DNA from: Enterocloster aldenensis
GTDB taxonomy: Bacteria > Bacillota > Clostridia > Lachnospirales > Lachnospiraceae
Direction of reading: 5' to 3'
Length of the DNA: 64,000 nt
NCBI RefSeq assembly: GCF_003434055.1
Contig: NZ_QVEX01000001.1
Coordinates: forward strand, 1,241,824 to 1,305,823
A model generated the notes under the pieces. That model was not told the origin of the DNA, searched no databases, and saw nothing but the letters and a program-made list of their open reading frames with translations. A program made the translations under genes and the position numbers. This document shows positions 7,988 to 15,794 of the stretch, in pieces; the first letter of the stretch is position 1; every line of letters begins with the position of its first letter.

Positions 7988-10060
7988 CTAGCCGACGAAT
8001 CCCAAAGCCGTAATCAGCACATCAATGACCTTAATGGCAACAAAGGGTATGACGATTCCTCCAAGTCCATATACCAGAAGGTTACCGCGAAGCATCTGCG
8101 CCGCCGACACCTCCCTGTAGCGGACGCCCTTAAGGGCCAGCGGGATCAGGGCCACGATAATCAGGGCATTGTATATGATGGCTGAGAATACCGCGCTGTC
8201 AGCGCTGTGCAGGCCCATGATGTTAAGCGCCCCCAGTCCGGGGTATAGCCCCATGAACAGAGCGGGGATGATTGCAAAATACTTGGCAACATCATTGGCA
8301 ATGCTGAACGTGGTCAGGGACCCCCTTGTCATCAGCAGCTGTTTCCCGATCTTCACAATCTCAATCAGCTTGGTGGGCGAGGAATCCAGGTCCACCATAT
8401 TGCCAGCCTCCTTGGCTGCCTGGGTGCCTGTATTCATGGCCACCGCCACATCTGCCTGGGCCAGGGCCGGCGCATCATTGGTACCGTCGCCTGTCATGGC
8501 TACCAGATGCCCTTTGGACTGGTAATCGCGTATCATCTCAAGCTTTGCCTCCGGGGTGGCCTCTGCCAGGAAGTCATCCACGCCTGCCTCAGCCGCAATG
8601 GAAGCAGCGGTCAGGGGATTATCGCCTGTGATCATGATGGTCCTGATTCCCATCTTGCGCAGGTCGGCAAACTTTTCCTTTACGCCCTGCTTGACAATAT
8701 CCTTTAATTCAACCACGCCCATGACCCGGCCGTTCCTGGCAACCACCAGGGGTGTGCCGCCCTGACCCGCAATCCTGGTCACGGTCTGTGTACACTCACT
8801 GCTAAAGGTTCCGCCGTGTTCCTCCACGTACCGCTTCACGGCATCGGCAGCGCCCTTCCTGATTTCATTTCCATTATAATCAATGCCGCTCATCCTGGTC
8901 TTGGCCGTAAAGGGTACGAATCTTGCCTGGAGCTCTTCCATGTTCCTTCCCCTGATCCCAAACCGTTCCTTTGCCAGGATCACGATGCTGCGGCCCTCAG
9001 GCGTCTCATCTGCCAGGGACGACAGCTGGGCTGCGTCTGCCAGGTCCTTCTCGTCATTGCCGTCAACCGGGATAAATGCATCCGCCTGCCTGTTTCCCAA
9101 TGTAATGGTGCCCGTCTTATCCAGCAGCAGCGTATCCACATCCCCCGCGGCCTCGATTGCGCGGCCGCTCATGGCCAGTACATTGGCCTGGTTCAGGCGG
9201 CTCATGCCCGCAATGCCGATGGCGGAAAGCAGGGCCCCGATGGTGGTGGGGGCCAGACAGATTAAAAGGGCCACCAGGTTTGTTACGGATGTGGGGTCGG
9301 CCATGCCTGCCTCCCTGGATGAGAACAGGGAATAGGAATAAAGGGACATGGTAACCAGCAGGAAGATGATGGACAATGCCACCAGGAAAATCTGGAGCGC
9401 CAGCTCATTGGGGGTTTTCTTACGGGAAGCGCCTTCTACCATGGCAATCATCTTATCCATGAAGCCCTCGCCCGGATTGCTGCTTATCTCCACCACGATC
9501 CAGTCCGATATGACGGTTGTACCGCCTGTTACCGCGCTTCTGTCACCGCCGCTTTCCCGGATTACGGGGGCGGATTCACCGGTAATCGCGCTCTCGTCCA
9601 CCGAGGCAGCGCCTTCTATTACATCGCCGTCCGCCGGTATCTGCTCGCCGGCCTTTATATATACAATATCACCTTTTTTCAGTTCTGTGGATTTAACCTG
9701 CGTTATTTTATCTTTCTGGCCCGGGGATGGTATCCTGGACGCCATGGTATCCCTTCTGCCGGCCCTCAGCGCATCTGCCTGGGCCTTGCCCCTGCCTTCT
9801 GCGATTGCCTCGGCAAAGTTGCCGAACAGTACGGTGAACCAGAGGATGACTGATATGGCAAGTATGTACCCGGGATCTGCATCCCTGACCCCAGCCAGGG
9901 CAAAGCCGAACATGGCCAGGGTCAGGATGGCTGATACAAACACCATGAACATGACCGGGTTCTTTACCTGGGTCCGGGGATTCAGCTTCAGGAAGGAATC
10001 CTTTATGGCCCGGCTTACTATCTTTTTATCGGAAAATATATTCTTTTTACGTTCACTCAT
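7988..10060 (-). CDS. kdpB: Potassium-transporting ATPase KdpB catalytic subunit
   Basis: 690 residues, full length for this P-type ATPase. Visible signatures: ITGESAPV actuator loop, DKTGTIT phosphorylation loop, [10 protein letters not shown] and [14 protein letters not shown] of the P domain, and membrane helices at both ends. It hydrolyses ATP to power K+ uptake through KdpA. The Ser of TGES is present, the residue whose phosphorylation inhibits E. coli KdpB at high K+. It starts 15 bp after the kdpA stop with GGGAGG upstream. Confidence 0.98.
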   Translation of the reverse strand: MSERKKNIFSDKKIVSRAIKDSFLKLNPRTQVKNPVMFMVFVSAILTLAMFGFALAGVRDADPGYILAISVILWFTVLFGNFAEAIAEGRGKAQADALRAGRRDTMASRIPSPGQKDKITQVKSTELKKGDIVYIKAGEQIPADGDVIEGAASVDESAITGESAPVIRESGGDRSAVTGGTTVISDWIVVEISSNPGEGFMDKMIAMVEGASRKKTPNELALQIFLVALSIIFLLVTMSLYSYSLFSSREAGMADPTSVTNLVALLICLAPTTIGALLSAIGIAGMSRLNQANVLAMSGRAIEAAGDVDTLLLDKTGTITLGNRQADAFIPVDGNDEKDLADAAQLSSLADETPEGRSIVILAKERFGIRGRNMEELQARFVPFTAKTRMSGIDYNGNEIRKGAADAVKRYVEEHGGTFSSECTQTVTRIAGQGGTPLVVARNGRVMGVVELKDIVKQGVKEKFADLRKMGIRTIMITGDNPLTAASIAAEAGVDDFLAEATPEAKLEMIRDYQSKGHLVAMTGDGTNDAPALAQADVAVAMNTGTQAAKEAGNMVDLDSSPTKLIEIVKIGKQLLMTRGSLTTFSIANDVAKYFAIIPALFMGLYPGLGALNIMGLHSADSAVFSAIIYNALIIVALIPLALKGVRYREVSAAQMLRGNLLVYGLGGIVIPFVAIKVIDVLITALGFVG

Positions 10061-10075
10061 GTCTCATTGACCTCC

Positions 10076-11827
10076 CTAAGCTATCATCTGGAAGAACTCA
10101 GCAACCGGTCCCAGTGACAATGCCGGGAAAAAGCTGAGAGCGCCTACTAACAGCACAACAAATATCAGTAAGAATATAAACATGGCATTGTGCGTGGGAA
10201 GGGTGCCGGAGCTTACCGCTACCTTCTTCTTGCCCACCAGGCTGCCTGCGATAGCCAGTGTTGCGAACATGGGCAGGAATCTTACAAAAAGCATGACCAG
10301 TCCAATGCTCACATTAAGGAATGGGGTATTTGCATTGAATCCAGCAAACGCCGAACCATTATTGCCGCCCGCGGATGAATAAGCGTACAGCACCTCGGAC
10401 AGTCCATGGGCGCCCGGATTGTTCAGGCTGTCATGGGTGGAAGGAAGCAGGGCCGCAATCCCGCTGCCCACCAGGATGGCAATGGGGGTTGCCAGACACA
10501 CAAGGACCGCCATCTTCATCTCAAAAGGCTCTATCTTCTTGCACAGATATTCCGGCGTACGCCCCACCATCAGTCCTGCTATGAACACGGTCATGATGGC
10601 AAACCCGATCATGCCGTACAGCCCGCAGCCCGTTCCTCCGAACACCACCTCGCCCAGCTGCATCAAAAGCATTGGGACCAGTCCGCCAAGGGGCGTGTAG
10701 CTGTCATGCATGGAGTTGACGGAACCATTGGAAGCAGCGGTTGTAAAGGCTGCCCAGGTGGCGGAGGTGGCAATGCCGAACCTTGTCTCCTTGCCTTCCA
10801 TGTTGCCTCCGGCCTGTCCCTCGGTCCCCATGTATACGGCGCCGTCCTGGGCCAGCTGCGGCGTGCCCGCCTGCTCATTATAACCCACCACCGCAAGGGC
10901 CGCTGCCAGCATGATGAACATGGCAAGGAAGATGGCGGTTCCCTGGCGCTTATCCTTTACATTGCGCCCAAAGGTAAAGCAGAGTCCTGCGGGAATCAGC
11001 AGCAGGGAAATCATTTCAAATAAATTGGAAAGGGGCGTGGGATTCTCGAACGGATGGGCCGAGTTATTGCCCCAGAACCCGCCTCCGTTGGTCCCCAGCT
11101 GCTTGATGGCAATCTGGCTTGCGCCAGGACCCAGGGGAACCACTGCCTTGGTCACTTCCGTGGCGGTGCCATCCTCATTTTCCACTACCACCGGCTCCAA
11201 CAGCTGTACTTCATCGTATTGCTTAAAGGTCTGCGGCACTCCCTGTGACGCAATGGTAAGGGACACCACCATTGACAGGGGAATCAGTATGTAAAGCACG
11301 GTCTTTGTCATATCCGTATAAAAGTTTCCGATGCCTGTTTTCTTTACCCTTACAAATCCCCTGATCAGGGCAAACAGGACCGCAATCCCGATTGCTGCCG
11401 AAACAAAGTTCTGGAAATTCAGTCCCAGCATCTGGCTGAAATAGCTCAGGGTGGATTCTCCTGAGTAAGCCTGCCAGTTGGTATTGGTGGTAAAGCTTGC
11501 GGCCGTGTTAAAGCCCAGGTGCCAGCTTGTGCCCTCAATCCCTTCCGGATTCAGCGGAAGGAACTTCTGGAAGCAGAGGATGGCCCACAGGACAAACAGG
11601 CTCAGCACACTGAACACCCCTGCGCAGACCGAATACTTCTTCCAGTCCATATCCTCTTCGGGGTCTATTTTAAGCACCCTGTAAATCACACGCTCAACGG
11701 GCTGCAATACGCCTGAGAGGAAAACATGTTCCCCATTCATCACCTTACCCATATAACTTCCAAGGGGTATTGCCAGCAGTACGAGTATTACGCAGTATAC
11801 AACCATCTGTACCGTTACATTCATCAT
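10076..11827 (-). CDS. kdpA: Potassium-transporting ATPase KdpA channel-like subunit
   Basis: 583 residues, polytopic, with the K+ selectivity loops of the superfamily of K+ transporters, among them NTNWQAYSGE, LGTNGGGFWGNN and SSAGGNNGSAFAG. KdpA binds K+ with high affinity on the outside and passes it into the KdpAB tunnel. The ATG overlaps the kdpF stop (ATGA) so it is translationally coupled. Length is slightly above the E. coli protein (557), with the extra residues in a periplasmic-side loop around VVVENEDGTATEVTK. Confidence 0.98.
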   Translation of the reverse strand: MMNVTVQMVVYCVILVLLAIPLGSYMGKVMNGEHVFLSGVLQPVERVIYRVLKIDPEEDMDWKKYSVCAGVFSVLSLFVLWAILCFQKFLPLNPEGIEGTSWHLGFNTAASFTTNTNWQAYSGESTLSYFSQMLGLNFQNFVSAAIGIAVLFALIRGFVRVKKTGIGNFYTDMTKTVLYILIPLSMVVSLTIASQGVPQTFKQYDEVQLLEPVVVENEDGTATEVTKAVVPLGPGASQIAIKQLGTNGGGFWGNNSAHPFENPTPLSNLFEMISLLLIPAGLCFTFGRNVKDKRQGTAIFLAMFIMLAAALAVVGYNEQAGTPQLAQDGAVYMGTEGQAGGNMEGKETRFGIATSATWAAFTTAASNGSVNSMHDSYTPLGGLVPMLLMQLGEVVFGGTGCGLYGMIGFAIMTVFIAGLMVGRTPEYLCKKIEPFEMKMAVLVCLATPIAILVGSGIAALLPSTHDSLNNPGAHGLSEVLYAYSSAGGNNGSAFAGFNANTPFLNVSIGLVMLFVRFLPMFATLAIAGSLVGKKKVAVSSGTLPTHNAMFIFLLIFVVLLVGALSFFPALSLGPVAEFFQMIA

Positions 11828-11913
11828 TGTTTATCACCTCTCAATAGTATAATGACCAGATAGGCCAATAGGAAAACCGCGGTTACGCCTATGATACCCA
11901 ACAGTACTGACAT
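11824..11913 (-). CDS. kdpF: KdpF small membrane subunit
   Basis: 29 residues, MSVLLGIIGVTAVFLLAYLV then IILLRGDKQ, found by reading upstream of kdpA. It is a single hydrophobic helix with a short basic tail, as in known KdpF lipid-like stabilisers of KdpABC. Ribosome site GAGGAGG lies 8 bases before the ATG at 11913, and the stop overlaps the kdpA start by 4 bp. It is the first gene of the kdp operon. Confidence 0.93.
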   Translation of the reverse strand: MSVLLGIIGVTAVFLLAYLVIILLRGDKQ

Positions 11914-12126
11914 AGATTTTTCCTCCTCGTTTTAAGATAGGGGTATGGTATCACACGTGGGAATAAAGATTCCATACCATAGCCGGGCCCTTTTTATAAA
12001 TAATCTATAAATATGGGGAGGAACAGGGAGGTCTTAATGATAACTTAATGCCGCATCCAAAACTGTATATGGAATCTTTAAGCCTTAAGGACTAGACTGA
12101 AGGTATCTCAAAGGAGGTGACCATAT
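11914..12126. promoter_or_regulatory. Divergent kdp control region
   Basis: This 213-bp gap separates kdpF (minus) from a 32-residue peptide gene (plus). It holds AATAAAGATTCC (11962-11973) and GGAATCTTTA (12071-12080), which match the boxes near the trk genes in opposite orientations. TATGGTA (11944-11950) and TACCATA (11975-11981) form an inverted repeat that brackets the first box. A-T rich TTTTTATAAATAATCTATAA lies at 11991-12010. A plus-strand AAAGGAGGTGA (12110-12120) serves the small peptide. I do not see a c-di-AMP (ydaO) riboswitch; the space is too short. Confidence 0.5.
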
Positions 12127-12225
12127 ATGATGAAAGAACTAAAAAAGGACCTGGGCTGCCTGTGCATAATGACCGTGGTCTCCGCGTTAGCCATTGGGTT
12201 AAGGTTCCTTATATGGATGTACTAA
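12127..12225 (+). CDS. 32-residue membrane peptide divergent from kdp
   Basis: ATG ATG AAA at 12127 opens a 32-residue frame, MMKELKKDLGCLCIMTVVSA then LAIGLRFLIWMY. A basic N-terminus precedes one hydrophobic helix with two Cys. The ribosome site AAAGGAGGTGA, six bases upstream, is one of the strongest in the window, which argues for real translation. It shares the kdp control region and its boxes. Function is unknown; size and topology resemble KdpF-like or transporter-modulating peptides. Confidence 0.6.
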   Translation: MMKELKKDLGCLCIMTVVSALAIGLRFLIWMY

Positions 12226-12257
12226 AATAGATATAAGTTGAATGTGTAAGTAAGTTT

Positions 12258-12314
12258 AAGGCAGAGTCCATACAGTACATGCAGTATTGACTGCAGTTAC
12301 ATGGCCTCTGCCTT
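12258..12314. terminator. Long hairpin between convergent genes, possible bidirectional terminator
   Basis: A 14-bp stem with one mismatch (12258-12271 with 12301-12314, outer AAGGCAGAG/CTCTGCCTT) encloses an inner hairpin GCAGT-ATTG-ACTGC. It lies between the 32-residue peptide gene and the end of the KdpE-like gene. The T-tract is weak in both directions, so termination is likely but not certain. Confidence 0.5.
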
Positions 12315-12390
12315 ATTCAGTCCTTATCCATCCCTGATTCAGTCCCAGTCCCGCTTTAACCATCCTCCGCCATCCTCCGGGGCGCCATTG

Positions 12391-13080
12391 CTATTCATCC
12401 GCAAACCTGTACCCCACGCCGATTTCCGTCCTGATGAACCTGGGATGTCCGGCCTGGTCCCCTATCTTTTTCCTGACATTCGCCATGAATACCCGGAGCC
12501 TTCTGTAATCCCCCGTATTATCATTTCCCCAGATTTCATGCTGGATGTAGCTGTTTGTCAGGACCTTTCCCCTGTTTGCCACCAGAAGGATCAGGATTTT
12601 ATACTCCACCGGCGTCAGGTGCACCGGTTTCCCATGGACATAAACCTTCCTTTTTTCAAAATCCATCTCCAGGTAATCCATCCGGAATGTGTCATCCTTT
12701 ACCGGTCTTTGGTCCTCCCTGTGCCGCAGGGCGGCCCTGATACGTGCCAGAAGTTCCTCTGCATTGCAGGATTTTGCGACAAAGTCATCGGCCCCGCAGT
12801 CCAGGGCCTTCACCATGGCGGCTTCATCTGTTTTGGATGTCACGATGATAACCGGGATCCCGGATTCCTGGCGGATCAGCTTCAGCACCTCCATTCCATC
12901 CATGTCAGGAAGGACCAGGTCAAGCAGCACCATATCCGGATGCCCTGCATAGAAAAGCGACAGCCCCCCCAGACCGTTCCCAGCCTGGCAGAACCGGTAA
13001 TTCTCCGTACCTGTGGTATGTTCCATAAGTTTCTGCATGATTTCATCATTATGGATGATAAGGACCGTGTATTGATTCAT
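12391..13080 (-). CDS. kdpE: KdpE-like OmpR-family regulator with degenerate receiver
   Basis: 229 residues from the ATG at 13080, which follows GGAGGTGGGAGG; an upstream in-frame ATG lacks this. An N-terminal receiver (about 1-118) is joined to an OmpR-type winged helix (about 130-228: HLTPVEYKILILL, RVFMANVRKKI, TEIGVGYRF). The phospho-acceptor Asp54 (LLDLVLPDMDG), Thr81 and Lys103 are present. The Mg2+-binding acidic pair expected after beta-1 is replaced: VLIIHNDE gives His10-Asn11 where OmpR and CheY have Asp-Asp. Mg2+-dependent phosphorylation should be weak or absent. Monocistronic, away from kdpD. It likely controls the kdp and trk boxes, by inference from family and neighbourhood. 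Confidence 0.9.
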   Translation of the reverse strand: MNQYTVLIIHNDEIMQKLMEHTTGTENYRFCQAGNGLGGLSLFYAGHPDMVLLDLVLPDMDGMEVLKLIRQESGIPVIIVTSKTDEAAMVKALDCGADDFVAKSCNAEELLARIRAALRHREDQRPVKDDTFRMDYLEMDFEKRKVYVHGKPVHLTPVEYKILILLVANRGKVLTNSYIQHEIWGNDNTGDYRRLRVFMANVRKKIGDQAGHPRFIRTEIGVGYRFADE

Positions 13081-13273
13081 ATTCCTCCCACCTCCTGGAT
13101 ACCTCTTTCTTAAGGTGCGCCCGGACATTCATTCTGCTGTCCCCTGTGTCCGGCCACCCGGCCATCGGGCCCGCGCCAGCCGGCCTGTTTCTATAAAATA
13201 CCAGAACTGTGTATTAAAAAGCCATATGCCATTTTTCCTATGATATAAATATCCTGTGAATACTTTTCTGCAA

Positions 13274-13332
13274 AATAAAAAAAGCCGGCCCCGGATGATT
13301 TAACAAGGCTAAATCATTCCGGAGCCAGCTTT
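13274..13332 (-). terminator. Rho-independent terminator after the ferredoxin gene
   Basis: On the minus strand a stem of about 22 bp with a few mismatches (13281-13302 with 13310-13332) ends in a run of seven T. It closes the symporter-flavoprotein-ferredoxin operon. A weaker TTAATTTTATT follows on the plus strand. Confidence 0.85.
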
Positions 13333-13365
13333 AATTTTATTATGTCTGACCTGCTGCGGCCATCC

Positions 13366-13638
13366 CTATTCAATCCCCACAAACCTGGTCTGGTTCATCA
13401 GCGGATGCCTCAGATGTATGGCCCCCTTGACCGGGCAGGCCATGACGCAGGAGCCGCAGTAATAACATTCTCCCGGATACAGCACAACAGGATGTTTTCC
13501 CTGTTCCGGGGAAGGAACCATGATATCCACCTGGCACACGGACGCGCACCGGTTGCAGCCAATGCACAGCGCATCATCAAAGGACAGGGGGTTCACGCTG
13601 CATGACACCGGCCCTGCCTGAAATTCAATTTTCTTCAT
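13366..13638 (-). CDS. 2x[4Fe-4S] ferredoxin, partner of flavoprotein
   Basis: 90 residues with two cluster motifs: CIGCNRCASVCQ and CYYCGSCVMACP. The layout resembles AprB-type ferredoxin subunits that wire electrons to AprA-like flavoproteins. It overlaps the end of the flavoprotein gene by 14 bp, so the two are co-translated and likely form a complex. The electron donor and acceptor are unknown. A ferredoxin terminator hairpin lies just downstream. Confidence 0.92.
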   Translation of the reverse strand: MKKIEFQAGPVSCSVNPLSFDDALCIGCNRCASVCQVDIMVPSPEQGKHPVVLYPGECYYCGSCVMACPVKGAIHLRHPLMNQTRFVGIE

Positions 13639-15577
13639 ACAACCCGGCCTCCTCCTTTATATAGTCCTGGTTACAGGCCTCATACTGTGTCTTTACATCC
13701 CCATAATACCGCTTTGGTATCCTTCTGCTGCGGATCTCCCCGTCTTCCTGGTAAATGGTGATGAAGCACCGGTCTTCTTCGGGGTCTGTCTGCGGATAAT
13801 CGCTGCGCTCAAAACAGAGGGGCACGGAGCTGGATTTGCGCAGCAGGCAGGAATGGATGATCAGCCTGCATACCTCTAAGATATCCGTCACCTCATGGGC
13901 GCGCATCAGCTCATGGGGGTTTTGGCAGGAAAGGGCGGGGACATATTCCCTTTCATAGCTTTCCAGCAGTTCCAGTCCCTGGGTCAGCAGCATGTCATTC
14001 TTCACGCCCCCGCAGTAATTCTGCATGGCCTTGGAAACCGCCTTGTTAAGCTCCCTCCAGTCCATGCCGTCCTTTACGAAAAGCGGGGCATAAAGCCGTT
14101 CCTTTTCCCGGTCCACATCCGTCCGGTCCGGTTCCTCCAGTGTAAGGTCCCGGCAGGCCGCCGCTGCCTTCCTTCCCGCATAATAACCGGTTGCCGCCGC
14201 GAATCCGCAGCAGTCCGATGCATACAGCTGGTCACCGGCAGCGTAAAGCCCCTCAATATTGGTCTTTAAGTCCCAGTCATGGAAAATGCCTCCGGGCGCA
14301 CCGAACAGCTGGCGCTCCTGGGCCAGGAAAGCCGCTGACTGCCAGCCCGTCCCATAGGACTGAAGGCGGTGCTTTGCAGGGTCGAACCCGCGCTCCGTAA
14401 AGTTATTAAGGACCGGGATCTTGGTCTTTCCTTCCTCGCCCACCATCATGCCCCAGATGACCCGGCGCTCTTCGTCCGGCATCCTGCTTAAATCAGCATA
14501 GAACGGCAGCTGGTATCCGCGCCTCATCAGCTCCTCAAATTCCAGTGTCTCAGGCCCGCGGTACTCATACTTGGGATTGTCAATCACCCCGCCCTTCAGG
14601 AAAAACTTCTGCCCCTTAGCCGGATAATACCGTTCTTTTACAGTCTTAAGCTCATTTCCATCCCGGTCCACGTATGGGATTTCCCGGCCCGTGGCATCCA
14701 CCATGGTGGCCGCGTACCAGGTATTGTGGTTATTTCCCGTGCTGTAGGGCGGAAAACTCCTGCCTGCGGCTGAAAATTCCCCCCGCACGGATTTTTCCAT
14801 CATAGTAAACTCAACCCCTGCCCGGTAGCCCATGGCATGACCGCTGCCAATGCTCTGGGTGGGCCGGAATTCACTTAACCCCACCTGGTCCGAATCAAAG
14901 AGCCAGATCCTGGCAGGCCTTGACATGGCAAGGATTGTTGTCCTGGAACAAAACACCAGGAACCTGCCCGTATGTACGTCCATCCCCATGGCGCCGATGC
15001 AGCGTTTGCTGCCCTTTTCCTGTTTTACCAGTAATGCCGTTGCCTCGGTCCTGTCATGGATTTCCACGCCCAGACGCTTTAACTCCTTATAAAGAGCCGG
15101 TTTAAAGGTGCTTCCCCAGACGCGGACCGTGAATTTATTCTCATAGTCATAGGCAAACATCAGCCCGGTCTTTTCATCCCGGAAATCCGCCCCTGCAAAC
15201 TCACCCTGGGTATCCCTGATCTTGCCTCCAAAGGACTCCATGTCCTTAAGCCTGTGCCAGCCCTCCTGACATTCTATGTAATGGGCAATCCCATTGCTGT
15301 ATCCGTCCTGTTCATCTATGTAGGCATTGGCAATCTCCTCTGCCGTCACCTTGGAGCAGGGGTTGGTGCAGGCCGACTCCCAATGGTCAAAACCGCTTCC
15401 CGCTGCGCCGCTCCGGATTGTGGCTCCTTTTTCTACTAATACTACCTTTTTTCCCTTCCTGGCCGCTGCAATGGCCGCATAGCAGCCCGCCATGCCGCCG
15501 CCCAGGACCAGGACATCCCCTGATACCTGTTCTTCCTGGTCCATTTCATTGGGATAAGGCCATTTCATATCTGACAT
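13625..15577 (-). CDS. AprA/fumarate-reductase-like FAD flavoprotein
   Basis: 650 residues. An N-terminal FAD Rossmann motif (DVLVLGGGMAGCYAAIAA, about 22-39) is followed by the fumarate reductase/succinate dehydrogenase fold, with a second FAD contact near GLYAAGDQ and GFAAATGYYAG. The C-terminal helical domain includes the AprA-like CRLIIHSCLLRKSSS. The partner ferredoxin overlaps its 3' end, and a Na+ symporter gene lies upstream on the same strand. Family members reduce or oxidise small carboxylates or sulfur compounds. I cannot name the substrate: true AprA is unlikely because no sulfate genes are nearby. Confidence 0.85.
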   Translation of the reverse strand: MSDMKWPYPNEMDQEEQVSGDVLVLGGGMAGCYAAIAAARKGKKVVLVEKGATIRSGAAGSGFDHWESACTNPCSKVTAEEIANAYIDEQDGYSNGIAHYIECQEGWHRLKDMESFGGKIRDTQGEFAGADFRDEKTGLMFAYDYENKFTVRVWGSTFKPALYKELKRLGVEIHDRTEATALLVKQEKGSKRCIGAMGMDVHTGRFLVFCSRTTILAMSRPARIWLFDSDQVGLSEFRPTQSIGSGHAMGYRAGVEFTMMEKSVRGEFSAAGRSFPPYSTGNNHNTWYAATMVDATGREIPYVDRDGNELKTVKERYYPAKGQKFFLKGGVIDNPKYEYRGPETLEFEELMRRGYQLPFYADLSRMPDEERRVIWGMMVGEEGKTKIPVLNNFTERGFDPAKHRLQSYGTGWQSAAFLAQERQLFGAPGGIFHDWDLKTNIEGLYAAGDQLYASDCCGFAAATGYYAGRKAAAACRDLTLEEPDRTDVDREKERLYAPLFVKDGMDWRELNKAVSKAMQNYCGGVKNDMLLTQGLELLESYEREYVPALSCQNPHELMRAHEVTDILEVCRLIIHSCLLRKSSSVPLCFERSDYPQTDPEEDRCFITIYQEDGEIRSRRIPKRYYGDVKTQYEACNQDYIKEEAGLYEEN

Positions 15578-15628
15578 ATTACCTCTTTTCCGTGTTCAAA
15601 TACACTGACATCCAACCCGTTTTATAAT

Positions 15629-15794
15629 CTAGTGCTCCATCCGTTCAGAAACTACAGTGACAGTGCTGTATATTTTGTCAGTCTGCAAGGCGGAGGAGGG
15701 AAGCGGAGTGGTTCCTCCGCTGACTGACGACAACGCGGCAGATGGCAAAATAGGCAGTGCTGTCGCTGTAGTTTCTGGCCGGATGGATCACTAG
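15629..15794. repeat. 166-bp palindromic element, CTAG-bounded (copy 1)
   Basis: Both ends read CTAGTG. The outer arms (about 49 bp each, near 40 matching) are inverted copies, and the centre carries GGAGGAGGGAAGC and CGCTGACTGAC. The right-end CTAG contains the TAG stop of the symporter gene. A second element at 28430-28595 has exactly the same length, the same CTAG ends and CGCTGACTGA at nearly the same offset. There is no reading frame inside. Best guess: a MITE- or REP-like mobile palindrome whose transcript would fold into a long hairpin. Confidence 0.85.

Noticed and set aside
12033..12050. Three-codon mini-frame (ATG ATA ACT TAA) after GGGAGG on the plus strand in the kdp gap
   Set aside because: Too short to judge; it may be chance in an AG-rich stretch.
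11914..12126. Possible c-di-AMP (ydaO) riboswitch before kdpF
   Set aside because: The leader is too short and lacks the conserved helices; only small hairpins and the TAAAGATTCC boxes are seen.
13625..15577. True adenylylsulfate reductase AprA
   Set aside because: Only general fold similarity is visible and no sulfate activation or sulfite reduction genes lie nearby.
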